Source: an uncultured Lachnospiraceae bacterium (GTDB lineage Bacteria > Bacillota > Clostridia > Lachnospirales > Lachnospiraceae). Taken from it: a stretch of 64,000 nt of DNA. Under the pieces are notes generated by a model. The model saw only the letters and a program-made list of their open reading frames with translations. It made no database searches and was not told where the DNA came from. How positions within the stretch are numbered: the stretch's first letter is position 1; every line of letters starts with the position of its first letter. Location: positions 62,001 to 126,000 of the forward strand of contig CAMUMG010000004.1 of assembly GCA_947089905.1 (NCBI GenBank), given 5' to 3'. Position numbers and translations under genes: made by a program. This document shows, one piece after another, positions 9,968 to 19,228 of the stretch.

Positions 9968-10978
9968 ATGAGTAAAGTAACTATGCAGGATATTGCAGAT
10001 GCACTGGGAATTTCACGTGTCACAGTCTGGAAAGTATTTAATAACCACAGTGGTGTTTCCGCCACACTTCGGGAAAATATTCTGAATAAAGCAAAGGAAC
10101 TCGGTTATAAAAGTAGTCTTTCTACTGCTTCTACTGAAGAAGAAAAAACAGTTTCCCTAATTGTTTCAAGACCAGATTCTTCTACATTTTGGACAAATAT
10201 CATTCATCGAATAGCACAAGAACTTTCCTACCACAATATAAATCTGATGTATACCTATATGCCATCTACTTACACCGAAGGCTTTACTATGCCTTCTATC
10301 CTGACCAGTGGTATTATTCAGGGCGCTATTATCCTAAATGTCTATGACACCAAACTTATCCATCTAATTAACGATTTAGAACTTCCAAAAGTATTTTTGG
10401 ATACAGTTCCACAAATTGGTCTACGTGCACTTCATGGTGATCTAATTTTACTTGAAGGACATGTCTCTCTCTATCAAATTACACAATTTGTTCTTGCCCA
10501 TGGACTGACACAGCTTGGTTTTATTGGTGATATACACTATGCCAGAACAAACTTAGATCGCTATGAGGGATTTTGTCAATGTATGAAGGATCATCATTTA
10601 GAAATTAATGATAAATTCTGTTTAACACATCGTATTGGTATTTTTTCTTATTATCAGGAACTTTGTAGTTTTCTGGATTCTTTGCCGATATTGCCACAAG
10701 CATTTATCTGTGTCAGTGATTTTATCGCCCATTTCCTACAACGCTATTTTACAGAACACTCAGATCGTATTCCTAATGGTATTCTTGTAACTGGATATGA
10801 TGGAAGCAAAGAATATTCTAATATAAATGGAATGATTACTACTGCACATGTTAAGACAGGTCTACTAGGAAGACGTTTGTCTATGCAGATTATGTATCGT
10901 ATGCAGCATACTGATGCACCATATGAGCTCACTTATATTAATCCTGAAATTATCTATCGAGATTCCATTTTATATTAA
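9968..10978 (+). CDS. LacI-family transcriptional regulator
   Basis: 336 residues. The N-terminal LacI helix-turn-helix is plain (TMQDIADALGISRVTVWK, then the hinge helix region near residues 40-50), and the rest is a periplasmic-binding-like sugar-sensing domain. Such proteins repress or activate catabolic operons in response to a sugar ligand. The gene is divergent from the GH130-GH38-ROK-GH85-GH38 operon with a shared 500-base control region, so it probably regulates that operon; a candidate operator lies at 9498-9509. The GH43 gene on the other side is convergent and separated by a terminator. Confidence 0.93.
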   Translation: MSKVTMQDIADALGISRVTVWKVFNNHSGVSATLRENILNKAKELGYKSSLSTASTEEEKTVSLIVSRPDSSTFWTNIIHRIAQELSYHNINLMYTYMPSTYTEGFTMPSILTSGIIQGAIILNVYDTKLIHLINDLELPKVFLDTVPQIGLRALHGDLILLEGHVSLYQITQFVLAHGLTQLGFIGDIHYARTNLDRYEGFCQCMKDHHLEINDKFCLTHRIGIFSYYQELCSFLDSLPILPQAFICVSDFIAHFLQRYFTEHSDRIPNGILVTGYDGSKEYSNINGMITTAHVKTGLLGRRLSMQIMYRMQHTDAPYELTYINPEIIYRDSILY

Positions 10979-11009
10979 AAAAGCTGTAGGTAGAGCCTAC
11001 AGCTTTTTT
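10977..11009. terminator. Bidirectional intrinsic terminator
   Basis: A 14-bp perfect stem (AAAAAAGCTGTAGG / CCTACAGCTTTTTT) with loop TAGAG, giving a U-run in both directions. It sits between the convergent LacI-type and GH43 genes and should serve both. Confidence 0.93.
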
Positions 11010-11022
11010 AATTTACTTACTA

Positions 11023-14000
11023 TTATTGGATTACCACTGATTCATCTGCTGATATCTGATAAAGTTCTTGTACTTCTCTAGCAGAAAGTGCTTTATTATA
11101 AAAACGGATATCATCTACATAACCACGAAAATCCCATACATTCCACCAAGGAAGACACGTTCCAATTTGAATTGCTGTTGTATTTGTCTTGATACTTGAT
11201 AAAAGTGATTCACAAGTACCTCCTCCTAATGTCACTGTTTCCGCCAATTTTCCATCTACATAGACATAGATTTGATTTTGTATTCCATCCATACTCATTG
11301 TAATCTGCTGCCATTTTTCACTTGATAGATGTATTGCGGTATCTGCTCTGTCTACCCAATTTCCATGATAATCATTAATCCAAGGATGAAGGCTGACATC
11401 TAATGAAACAAAGCCTGGTGTATAACCTATGGCATCATCTGTCCAAGAATCTGGAGTTGTCTTGAAATTAAACAGACTCGCTTCTGTTCCACAAATACCA
11501 TCTACACTCTTAGAATTATTTGCTTTTGCCCACATAGAAACTGTAAACCCATTTTCTATTGTATTTAGATATCCTAAAGGCATTTCCAGATATCCTGTTG
11601 CCTGCCATGTTCCGTTCATTTCCATGACACTGCCACGACTTCCAAGAGGATCTGTTGTGATCGCAGATCTCGTATCCTCAGAAGTACTTTGAACAACCGC
11701 TGCATATTGATTTGGATGCAGACTGTCAACTAAAGAATTTTGGAATAGATATTCTCCGATTAATCCATCCGCTAAAGATGTCTTAACCTCTACATTATCA
11801 AAACAAGTAACTGCATAATATCTGCCATTTAATACATAAATGCCAGCTACATTTTCTGTACTTTGATATGGAATCGTACCAGAATATAAAACGGTATTTC
11901 CATTTGTAATTTTAATCTTAGCAATATTTTGTGTCTTGGAAATATCTGTACGAATATGTATCCATACATCTTTTGGAATCGTAACAATACCACCGCCTGT
12001 AATTGTCCATTCTGTATTATTTATGGTATTCATCCTCCAGATATATCCGCTTTCAATTCCATTATTCGTATTATTTCCAGTATATTGGTATCCTGTATTT
12101 GTTAAAGCTAATTGGGTTTCCTGATTATTTCCAGCCGACAACTTTGTATCAAATTCTACTGTATAACAATCAGACAAAGAATTATTGATTGTAAATGGTG
12201 TATATGCTGATCGGGAATTTGCATTACCTGTAGCAAATTGCACATATTTTAAATGATTCTTATCAGAATCTGTATTTAATGTCAAAGCATCATTTGCATT
12301 CATGGATGACCATACAGAAGATATATTATTTATATTATTATAATCTTCATAATAAAAATAGTTGTTTTTATTTACTGTTTCCTCGCCATTTAATTCTTCT
12401 ACATATAATTTTGCTACATCGCTTTCACTGAGTGCTCTACTATAAATTTTTAAATTATCCATAAGTAGTGGAGCAGATCCCCACCATGAGCCATAACCTA
12501 AATAAAAACGATCTGCAGAACTTAACAGATTTAAAACACTCTGATACATAGAGGATATATCAGTAGAGGAAGCTAATGCCTTATTCTGTGTCTGTGTATA
12601 AATCAAATGTCCATTGATATAAATTCCAAAACCACTATCTGAAAAAGTTACTGTAACAAGATTCCATTCTCTTACTGCAATAGCATTTGTTATAGCTGTA
12701 GAAGGATGATTGCAGTCAAACCACCCACCTGTACCATTATAGCCAATATATGCGTTTGGTGTTAAATAAAGTCTTCCCTCTACTCCATCTGTATTATCTG
12801 TATCAAGAAATGACCAGACTGTATCTATTAATGGTTCTGTACCAAAACGTTTTACCCATAAAGATACTGTTGCACCTTGTAGTGTTTCTCCTTTTAAAGG
12901 ATTGACAAACTCGGCATAACTGGCATTATTTATATCACCAAAATATTGATGTAGTACATAACTATCTCGCTCTTTATCATACTGATACTTTGGAACTCTT
13001 CCCATACCTGAATTCTTTATCATTCCAATTTCAGAAGCATTTACACCATTTACTAAACTTCCCTCAAAATCATATACTGCTTCCAAATTAGAAGTAGTGT
13101 TAGCATTTCCAATTCCTCCTGCCTTAACGGTTGTTGTATATGATTTGGTATAATAATAATTTCCCTTAGAAATTTGCGCTGTCATTGTAACTGTAGTATC
13201 TTGTGTAGGTGCTGTCACAACTCCATTATTAGAAATAATAGAAGGATCAGAAGATATCCAGCTTACTACTGCACCATCTTCTGTTTCAGATGGAAGCTGC
13301 AAGTCGGTATAGGTAGTTGGCATAACTGCCTGTGTCATCTCATAGGAATTTACACTTTTAGCAACGGAAACACTATCTTCTAGTTCATGAGAACCCCAAA
13401 CACAAAGTCCAGTGGTCTGATCTAAAAGTGTAAAACACATTGTATTGGTATTTGTACCAGTTACATTTTGTCTTGCAAAGATACCATGATATGTTTTTCC
13501 ATCTAAAACAAATACTGCATAAGGACTTCCTGCTTCATTTGTCCATGTACCTGTCATTTCGCCTGTAATTGTTCCATTGCTGTTTAATGTTATTTTAACT
13601 GGCTCGATAACCTCTGTTTCATCTCCATGTTCTTCACATTTTGTCTTATATTTATGTACAATAACATCATAAGAACCTGTCAGTGATGCACTGTCATAAG
13701 AAGTCGTTGAACTAATTACGGCATTTTGACTAGAATGTTCATATGGAGATGCTAAAAGATAACCTGATTTTGTCTGAAAAAGTTCATGTACACGTAACTG
13801 ATGTCCTGCCATGCCATCGTCAAATTTTGTATGATAAATCACATAGGCACGACCATCAGAATCTACAAATGCGGAATTATGTCCCTGTGCAATTTCTGGT
13901 ACAGCCATAGTGTCCCACCGATAATTCCCCAATAGTTTCTGACCACGGTTTGTAACAGCATTTGGTCCATAATTCATCTGATAATTTGTATAGATAGCAC

Positions 14001-15150
14001 TGATGCCTGCGGTATCTGTATATGGTCCATCTGGGTTGTCAGAATAGAATACTCTCATTTCATAACCGCCCTCTGGTGAATAAAATCCATATGACATAAA
14101 AAGACAGTATTTACTTCCGATTTTTTCAATATATGAACCCTCTCCAGAAGAATAATAACCACCAGCTATTTTTTTACCAAAATAGGCATCTGTTGTTACA
14201 CTTGCACCCTTTTGATCATAATCACTTGCATAGTTTACTGAATAATCTCTAAATCCAGTTCTCTCATCTAGTTCTAATACATAGATACCGCCTGACCAAG
14301 ATCCATAGCTCATCCATAGTTTTCCATTATCATCATAAAAAACACATGGATCGATAGCATGTGGCCAAAATGTTCCCCATTGATTTCCCTTGTCATATTT
14401 TTCTGGAAGTGTATCAAGTTCGCCAAGTACAAGTTCTAAATCCGTATTTTTATAACTTCTTGTAACTGTTCCTGATTGGGTTATATTATTAGAAGATTGA
14501 AAACCTGAAAATACAACTGGTCCTTGATAGACATATGGTCCTTCTACTTGATCAGATGTTAAAAGGAGTACTGCTGAATTCCAGCTTGGTCCATTTAAAC
14601 TTAAATACATACACCATTTATTCATGATTGGGTTATAGATAACATCTGGTGCCCACATATTTCCCTGAATATTACTCGGTGAAAGCCATTCATTGATATT
14701 GTATGTACCAAAATCTACTGTATATGTTTCGCCATTTTGTGTATACAAAACAGTAGTCCCTTTCACGGCATTATCTGAAAATGCTGTTTCATAAGATACC
14801 GGTGTAACCGTTCCATTTTCTTGTATTGTTCCAAATAGTGTACTATCTGGCGTTTCATTTGTCACTGCACTCCAATTCATCAGATCTGTTGTTTTTGCCA
14901 CTCCCATATGTGAGCCAAATACTCGATATACCCTTCCATTTGCCTCATCTGTAGCTACAATAGATGGATCATGCACAGATTGCCAGTTATATCCTGTCGT
15001 TTGATATAAACTGGCAATATCCTGATCTGATAGTTCAATCTGACTTCTTTCCATCGTCTGTGCTTTTGTACGAACTACTGGACATACCACCTGAGTCAAG
15101 AACATAGTAGCTACCATCATTGCCGCAAAGCGTTTCCCTTGCTTTTTCAT
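11023..15150 (-). CDS. Secreted GH43 endo-arabinanase-like protein with LamG domains
   Basis: 1375 residues with a signal peptide (about 1-31, ending TKAQ). The GH43 five-bladed propeller covers about 50-480. Its three acidic residues are visible: D61 in VHDPSIV, D267 in WPHAIDPCV and E337 in SGEGSYIE. The HAID motif and length resemble the long extracellular endo-1,5-alpha-L-arabinanases (AbnB-like). A C-terminal arabinanase-type beta-barrel, an Ig-like domain at about 610-680 and two concanavalin/LamG modules (about 690-870 and 1160-1365) follow, with a further sandwich-like region between. There is no LPXTG motif or lipobox, so it is probably released or wall-bound through its modules. RBS AGGAGG. 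Arabinan as substrate is inferred from the GH43 type. Confidence 0.9.
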   Translation of the reverse strand: MKKQGKRFAAMMVATMFLTQVVCPVVRTKAQTMERSQIELSDQDIASLYQTTGYNWQSVHDPSIVATDEANGRVYRVFGSHMGVAKTTDLMNWSAVTNETPDSTLFGTIQENGTVTPVSYETAFSDNAVKGTTVLYTQNGETYTVDFGTYNINEWLSPSNIQGNMWAPDVIYNPIMNKWCMYLSLNGPSWNSAVLLLTSDQVEGPYVYQGPVVFSGFQSSNNITQSGTVTRSYKNTDLELVLGELDTLPEKYDKGNQWGTFWPHAIDPCVFYDDNGKLWMSYGSWSGGIYVLELDERTGFRDYSVNYASDYDQKGASVTTDAYFGKKIAGGYYSSGEGSYIEKIGSKYCLFMSYGFYSPEGGYEMRVFYSDNPDGPYTDTAGISAIYTNYQMNYGPNAVTNRGQKLLGNYRWDTMAVPEIAQGHNSAFVDSDGRAYVIYHTKFDDGMAGHQLRVHELFQTKSGYLLASPYEHSSQNAVISSTTSYDSASLTGSYDVIVHKYKTKCEEHGDETEVIEPVKITLNSNGTITGEMTGTWTNEAGSPYAVFVLDGKTYHGIFARQNVTGTNTNTMCFTLLDQTTGLCVWGSHELEDSVSVAKSVNSYEMTQAVMPTTYTDLQLPSETEDGAVVSWISSDPSIISNNGVVTAPTQDTTVTMTAQISKGNYYYTKSYTTTVKAGGIGNANTTSNLEAVYDFEGSLVNGVNASEIGMIKNSGMGRVPKYQYDKERDSYVLHQYFGDINNASYAEFVNPLKGETLQGATVSLWVKRFGTEPLIDTVWSFLDTDNTDGVEGRLYLTPNAYIGYNGTGGWFDCNHPSTAITNAIAVREWNLVTVTFSDSGFGIYINGHLIYTQTQNKALASSTDISSMYQSVLNLLSSADRFYLGYGSWWGSAPLLMDNLKIYSRALSESDVAKLYVEELNGEETVNKNNYFYYEDYNNINNISSVWSSMNANDALTLNTDSDKNHLKYVQFATGNANSRSAYTPFTINNSLSDCYTVEFDTKLSAGNNQETQLALTNTGYQYTGNNTNNGIESGYIWRMNTINNTEWTITGGGIVTIPKDVWIHIRTDISKTQNIAKIKITNGNTVLYSGTIPYQSTENVAGIYVLNGRYYAVTCFDNVEVKTSLADGLIGEYLFQNSLVDSLHPNQYAAVVQSTSEDTRSAITTDPLGSRGSVMEMNGTWQATGYLEMPLGYLNTIENGFTVSMWAKANNSKSVDGICGTEASLFNFKTTPDSWTDDAIGYTPGFVSLDVSLHPWINDYHGNWVDRADTAIHLSSEKWQQITMSMDGIQNQIYVYVDGKLAETVTLGGGTCESLLSSIKTNTTAIQIGTCLPWWNVWDFRGYVDDIRFYNKALSAREVQELYQISADESVVIQ

Positions 15151-15322
15151 TTGTTTACCTCCTTTTTTATTTGCTTATTATCATTTGTATTTTCATACAT
15201 TGATAAACATATTTGGGAAATATCAAAAATAGTTCTTTATTTTTAACAAAATTTATTTTATAATTAGTATTATATTATATATTTTAGATGAAAATTTCTA
15301 AAAGTACACATCGTTTTGATTC

Positions 15323-15369
15323 CATCTTTTTGGAAAAAAGATGCGGGCTTTTATTTTATCCCACATCTT
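15323..15369 (+). promoter_or_regulatory. Two competing hairpins in the leader of the small peptide gene
   Basis: CATCTTTTT (15323-15331) can pair with AAAAAGATG (to 15343). The same AAGATG strand can instead pair, as AAGATGCGGG (15338-15347), with CCCACATCTT (15360-15369), with one mismatch. The two folds exclude each other and end 12 bases before the RBS of the peptide gene. A regulatory switch is possible but unproved. A TATAAT box at 15259-15264 is the likely -10. Confidence 0.4.
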
Positions 15370-15394
15370 TAAATATAAAATAGGAGGTATTATT

Positions 15395-15589
15395 ATGAAA
15401 TTAAGAAAACATGTAACTTTATCACTATCTATTACTGCGGCAAGTCTTTGCATTGCTTTTATTACACCTGCCCAAAATGTAAATGCTTTTGAACCAGAGA
15501 TAACACTATCGGAATTTGAAGAGTCTTCTCTGTCATCAATTCCTAGTCTATGTTTCTATTCCGATCAAGATCCTAGGGTTGATAAGTAA
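15395..15589 (+). CDS. Small secreted peptide precursor (candidate signalling peptide)
   Basis: 64 residues from ATG 15395, with AGGAGG eight bases upstream; an in-frame start further up has no RBS. It has a textbook Sec signal: basic MKLRKH, a hydrophobic stretch to about residue 25, and a cleavage site after NVNA (residue 31). The predicted mature peptide is 33 residues, acidic and serine-rich, with a single Cys and a C-terminal DPRVDK. I recognise no family. Its 3' end overlaps by 42 bases, in antisense, the end of the regulator gene at 15548-17452. A peptide exported and read by that regulator is a reasonable hypothesis; a simple secreted small protein is the alternative. Confidence 0.65.
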   Translation: MKLRKHVTLSLSITAASLCIAFITPAQNVNAFEPEITLSEFEESSLSSIPSLCFYSDQDPRVDK

Positions 15590-17452
15590 ATACTTTTCCT
15601 TTCTTTCGTTGAGAAATTGTATTTTTTCGTTATAATAATAAAACTCTGCTAATGTATGACACTGTATAAATCTATTCTTCCACTCTTCTTGATACTGCTG
15701 CTGTTTTTCAGTGTCATTACAGGCAGACTCATAAATATTCCAAACCCATTCATATAAAAGGGGAATTACATCACTGATATTACTATCTTTTAAAGATATT
15801 TTTATTCCTATATCTGCTAGATATATTGCTTCTTCATGGCGTTTTAAATCCCCCATCAGTCCAAGATACCCTTCTATTGTCAGTCCATAATTCCAAGTAG
15901 GTATTTTTGTATAGTTCATCAACATAATTTGTGAATGTAAAAGATTTTGATACCACTGTTCTGATTCCTCATATTTGCCTTGTTTTCTATAAATATCAGC
16001 TATTACACTTGCTATCTGTCCCTCTCTACGCTCAAATACCCAATATTTAAGATTTTTATTTTTTATATCTGAAACAGTAAGGTTAAGAGCTGCTAAAAGT
16101 TTTAAAAGACATTGCTTTGAAGATATTTGTCCCATTTTCCAATCAATAATGACATTCCATGAAAGTAAATGTTGCTTTACACTGATTTCCTTTTCATCTG
16201 TCATCTTTTCCAATCGTTTCACTGCTTTTCTTGCCTGTTCCCACTGCCCTTTACTAAGCATTGTGCAAATATCTTGTCGTAGAGAAAGCACTTCTACTGA
16301 ATTTGTTTCTAATAGAGGATGCTTCCAATCTCTCTTCTTTCCATACCTTTCCAAAAGTTCCATATAATGTTTTGTCGATGGAATATGTGTTCCTTTCTCA
16401 ATTTTAGATAACTGCTTTTCAGAAATGATTTCATTGCCCTGCGAATAACTAATTGCCTTTTCTTGTGTCATTTTATTTGCATGTCGCAACATATACAACA
16501 TCGTTCCTACTTCTACTGTATTATTTATTGATATCGTTTGCCATATCCTTTTATTTGGACATTCATATAACTGATAAAGCTGTGAAAATGTCTGTCTATA
16601 TTTCTCTAATTCTTCTATGTATTCTGTTTTTGTAATTTCTTCCTTTGGTATTATACATAATAATTCTAGTAGATCTAAAACATATCTTTGCTGAAAATGT
16701 CTTCGTAGACATTCTAACGCCCTTTTGCCCATAAAAAAGGCACGTTCCCACTCTTTTTTTTTCTGGCATAATATCATACCTAAAATTGCTGTCTGTGGTC
16801 GAATTAGACATTCCATTCGTTCTTCCCATTGATGCTGTTTTGGATAATGCCATACCTGTTGTTGAATCTGCCATGCCTCTTCTTCCTTTCCACAAATATG
16901 ATAAGCGGCTGCTAACAAGATAAATGCTTCCAGTTCTGCCGGTGCTAATAAAAGTTGAGAAAGATCTGTATATAAATTTTTAGGTACTGTACATTCTACT
17001 GCTCTTTTTGCCATATTAAAAATTTCTTCTTTATATTGGTTTTCTTTCCTATTTTCAAGTAATAATATTGCTGTTTCTATTCGTAAGAGAAATTGTTCCT
17101 CTATTGGCTGACGTTTATTATAAAGTTCTCGATACTGTTTTATATTTTCTTTTGCCTTTTGTGGCTGTTCTCCAAATAAAAGACAGATATCCTCTCTCTT
17201 TCTCCAACGTTTTAACTCCTCTGCTGAAGCTGCGACTTCGAAATATTCACTATAAACTCCCATTCGCTGCATCAAAATATCTCCTGTCACCTTTGTCCAG
17301 TGTGTCTTTCCATTCTTTAAATTTGTAAGAGTTCTCCTTTCACAAATTCCTTTTGATAACTGCTCATCACTGATTTTTCGCTTCATTTTTTCCTGTAAAA
17401 ATAACTTCCTACAGGCTTCATTATAAGTTTTAATTATCTGAATTTTTTTCAC
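15548..17452 (-). CDS. Double-HTH, TPR-like transcriptional regulator
   Basis: 634 residues, probably starting at GTG (17452). An N-terminal HTH-like segment at about 24-50 (ISDEQLSKGICERRTLTNL) and a second XRE-type HTH at about 315-365 (MTQEKAIS..EKQLSKIEKG) are each followed by long alpha-helical stretches with TPR-like spacing. This build resembles RRNPP peptide-sensing regulators, in effect two HTH-helical units in one chain. It is convergent with, and overlaps by 42 bases, a small secreted peptide gene, which fits a peptide-regulator pair. A near-consensus promoter lies upstream, next to a tandem repeat that precedes the divergent MFS gene. Function is inferred; no homolog is named. Confidence 0.75.
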   Translation of the reverse strand: MKKIQIIKTYNEACRKLFLQEKMKRKISDEQLSKGICERRTLTNLKNGKTHWTKVTGDILMQRMGVYSEYFEVAASAEELKRWRKREDICLLFGEQPQKAKENIKQYRELYNKRQPIEEQFLLRIETAILLLENRKENQYKEEIFNMAKRAVECTVPKNLYTDLSQLLLAPAELEAFILLAAAYHICGKEEEAWQIQQQVWHYPKQHQWEERMECLIRPQTAILGMILCQKKKEWERAFFMGKRALECLRRHFQQRYVLDLLELLCIIPKEEITKTEYIEELEKYRQTFSQLYQLYECPNKRIWQTISINNTVEVGTMLYMLRHANKMTQEKAISYSQGNEIISEKQLSKIEKGTHIPSTKHYMELLERYGKKRDWKHPLLETNSVEVLSLRQDICTMLSKGQWEQARKAVKRLEKMTDEKEISVKQHLLSWNVIIDWKMGQISSKQCLLKLLAALNLTVSDIKNKNLKYWVFERREGQIASVIADIYRKQGKYEESEQWYQNLLHSQIMLMNYTKIPTWNYGLTIEGYLGLMGDLKRHEEAIYLADIGIKISLKDSNISDVIPLLYEWVWNIYESACNDTEKQQQYQEEWKNRFIQCHTLAEFYYYNEKIQFLNERKEKYLLINPRILIGIET

Positions 17453-17526
17453 CTTTTGCCTCTTTAGTATTTACAATAATATGGATTCTCATTTTTGAAA
17501 TAACGTTTCGATTTATTGATAAAACT

Positions 17527-17555
17527 ATTATCTATTAGAAGGATAGAAATGTCAA
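17527..17555 (-). promoter_or_regulatory. Promoter of the double-HTH regulator
   Basis: Minus strand: perfect -35 TTGACA (17550-17555), 17-base spacer, -10 GATAAT (17527-17532), 74 bases upstream of the GTG start. Confidence 0.8.
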
Positions 17556-17738
17556 TCTTGTTTTGTATTTTCCCAAAAAATTTATTTTAAAAATTTTAAA
17601 ATACTAATCTTAACTTTAACTGTATTTATATAACTTTCTCTATGAAACAATGAATCAAATTTTTTTAATTATAGCCCATATCTTTAACATATAACAGATA
17701 TATTAGAAATTTTTTGTAAATTCTTTTGCGAAATGTGA

Positions 17739-17837
17739 AATTGAAATTTCAAAATAGGAATATCAAAAATGGGTGGATTAAATAGAATTGAAATTTCAAA
17801 ATAGGAATATCAAAAATGGGTGGATTAAATAGAATTG
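17739..17837 (+). repeat. 47-bp tandem direct repeat with embedded palindrome
   Basis: Two identical copies (17739-17785 and 17786-17832) plus the first bases of a third. Each contains the perfect 12-bp palindrome TTGAAATTTCAA. The end of copy 2 overlaps the presumed -35 region of the MFS gene. The arrangement suggests a duplicated operator. Confidence 0.85.
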
Positions 17838-17849
17838 TATTGATATAAT
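17821..17849 (+). promoter_or_regulatory. Probable promoter of the MFS gene
   Basis: -10 TATAAT (17844-17849) with a weak -35 TGGATT (17821-17826) 17 bases upstream. The -35 lies in the second copy of the 47-bp repeat, so the promoter may depend on a regulator. Confidence 0.5.
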
Positions 17850-17884
17850 AGAATAAAATTTAAAAAATAGGGAGATTACGCAAA

Positions 17885-19036
17885 ATGTCAACTCTTCTTT
17901 TAATTGTTATTTATGCTGCATTTATTGGGCTTGGAATACCAGACTCCCTTTTAGGATCGGCATGGCCTGCTATCTATACAGAACTTAACCTTCCTGTATC
18001 GTACGCCAACTTTATCACTATGATTATCTCTGGAGGAACTATTATTTCCAGCCTGTTTTCCGCAAGTTTAATTCATCGTTTTGGAACTGCTAATATAACA
18101 GCCATCAGTACAACAATAACCGCACTTGCCCTCTTTGGCTTTTCTTGTTCCAACAATATGTTATGGCTGTGTTTATTTGCAATTCCCCTTGGATTGGGAG
18201 CAGGTGCTATTGACACCGCACTAAATAATTATGTTGCCCTTCACTATAAAGCAACTCATATGAATTTTTTACATTGTTTTTATGGTATTGGTGTTTCTTT
18301 AAGTCCTTTTTTAATGTCTTTGGTTCTTTCTCATGACACATGGAGAAATGGATACCGTTTGATGTTTTGGTTTCAGTCTGGAATTGCTCTCTTAACTATT
18401 GTATCGCTTCCTATTTGGAAAAAAGTAAAACATTCTTCCGAAAATAGCGAAGAAGAAAACAGTAAACTTATTTCTTTTTTTACTCTTTTCAGAAAATCTA
18501 AAGTACGTATAGCCTGCCTTGTATTTATCGGATCTTGTGGTCTTGAATATACCTGTGGTGTTTGGGGCAGCACCTTTCTTGTCAAAATCAAAGAAATGTC
18601 ACCGGATACTGCTGCACTGATGATTACATTTTACTATGTTGGAATGGCTTTAGGACGCTTTTTTTCTGGCATATTCGCAGTTCGATTTACCAGCCGCCAA
18701 CTTATAAAAATAGGACAAACTATAACTTTAACAGCAATTATTTTATTGCTTCTTCCTCTTCCCTCTGTTCTTTCTGGTTTTGAATTATTTTTGATTGGAT
18801 TTGGAAATGGACCTGTATTTCCAAGTATGATACATCAAACTCCACAAAATTTTGGAAAGAACATTTCCCAATCTGTTATGGGAATACAAATGGCAGCATC
18901 TTATATAGGAATTTTGCTATCCCCTGCCCTATTTGGATTGATTGCACAACACATAAACACTGCACTTTTTCCATATTATCTCTTGATTTTATATAGTATT
19001 ATGGTGACTGGAACTCTTCTTTTAACAAAGTATTAG
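17885..19036 (+). CDS. MFS transporter
   Basis: 383 residues with about 12 hydrophobic segments. The early GIPDSLLGSAWP and GLGAGAIDTALNNYVA segments are typical of the sugar-type MFS permeases of Clostridia (FucP-like). A short hydrophilic loop with SSENSEEENSK near residues 180-190 marks the centre between the two six-helix halves. RBS GGGAG precedes ATG. Substrate cannot be told. It is divergent from the double-HTH regulator, which may control it through the tandem repeat in between. Confidence 0.85.
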   Translation: MSTLLLIVIYAAFIGLGIPDSLLGSAWPAIYTELNLPVSYANFITMIISGGTIISSLFSASLIHRFGTANITAISTTITALALFGFSCSNNMLWLCLFAIPLGLGAGAIDTALNNYVALHYKATHMNFLHCFYGIGVSLSPFLMSLVLSHDTWRNGYRLMFWFQSGIALLTIVSLPIWKKVKHSSENSEEENSKLISFFTLFRKSKVRIACLVFIGSCGLEYTCGVWGSTFLVKIKEMSPDTAALMITFYYVGMALGRFFSGIFAVRFTSRQLIKIGQTITLTAIILLLLPLPSVLSGFELFLIGFGNGPVFPSMIHQTPQNFGKNISQSVMGIQMAASYIGILLSPALFGLIAQHINTALFPYYLLILYSIMVTGTLLLTKY

Positions 19037-19054
19037 AAAGTAGAAGAATATAAA

Positions 19055-19228
19055 GTGCGTATTTTATTTGAAATGGACAAAAAAGATTATGTTCCTAACG
19101 GGAGCGTTTTTAGCAGACCTTCTGCAAGAGCTATCATCATTAAAGATGGAAAAATAGCAATGGTATATAGTAAGAAATATAATTATTATAAATTTCCAGT
19201 TGGAGGTAAATTGTATGAAAATACCTAA
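19055..19228 (+). pseudogene. Truncated Nudix hydrolase N-terminus
   Basis: An open frame of 57 codons from a possible GTG. The segments PSARAIIIKDGKIAMVYS and KFPVGG match the start of a Nudix domain up to the first glycines of the Nudix box, after which the frame runs into unrelated sequence and stops. The catalytic REXXEEXGU part is missing. The break falls exactly at GGAGGT, which is the RBS of the next gene, so the junction looks like a recombination point. Confidence 0.7.

Larger units (their letters stand above)
17453..17884. other. Divergent control region between regulator and MFS gene
   Basis: 432 bases with no gene. It holds the regulator promoter (17527-17555), a very AT-rich centre and the 47-bp tandem repeat (17739-17837) that runs into the MFS promoter. 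Confidence 0.6.
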
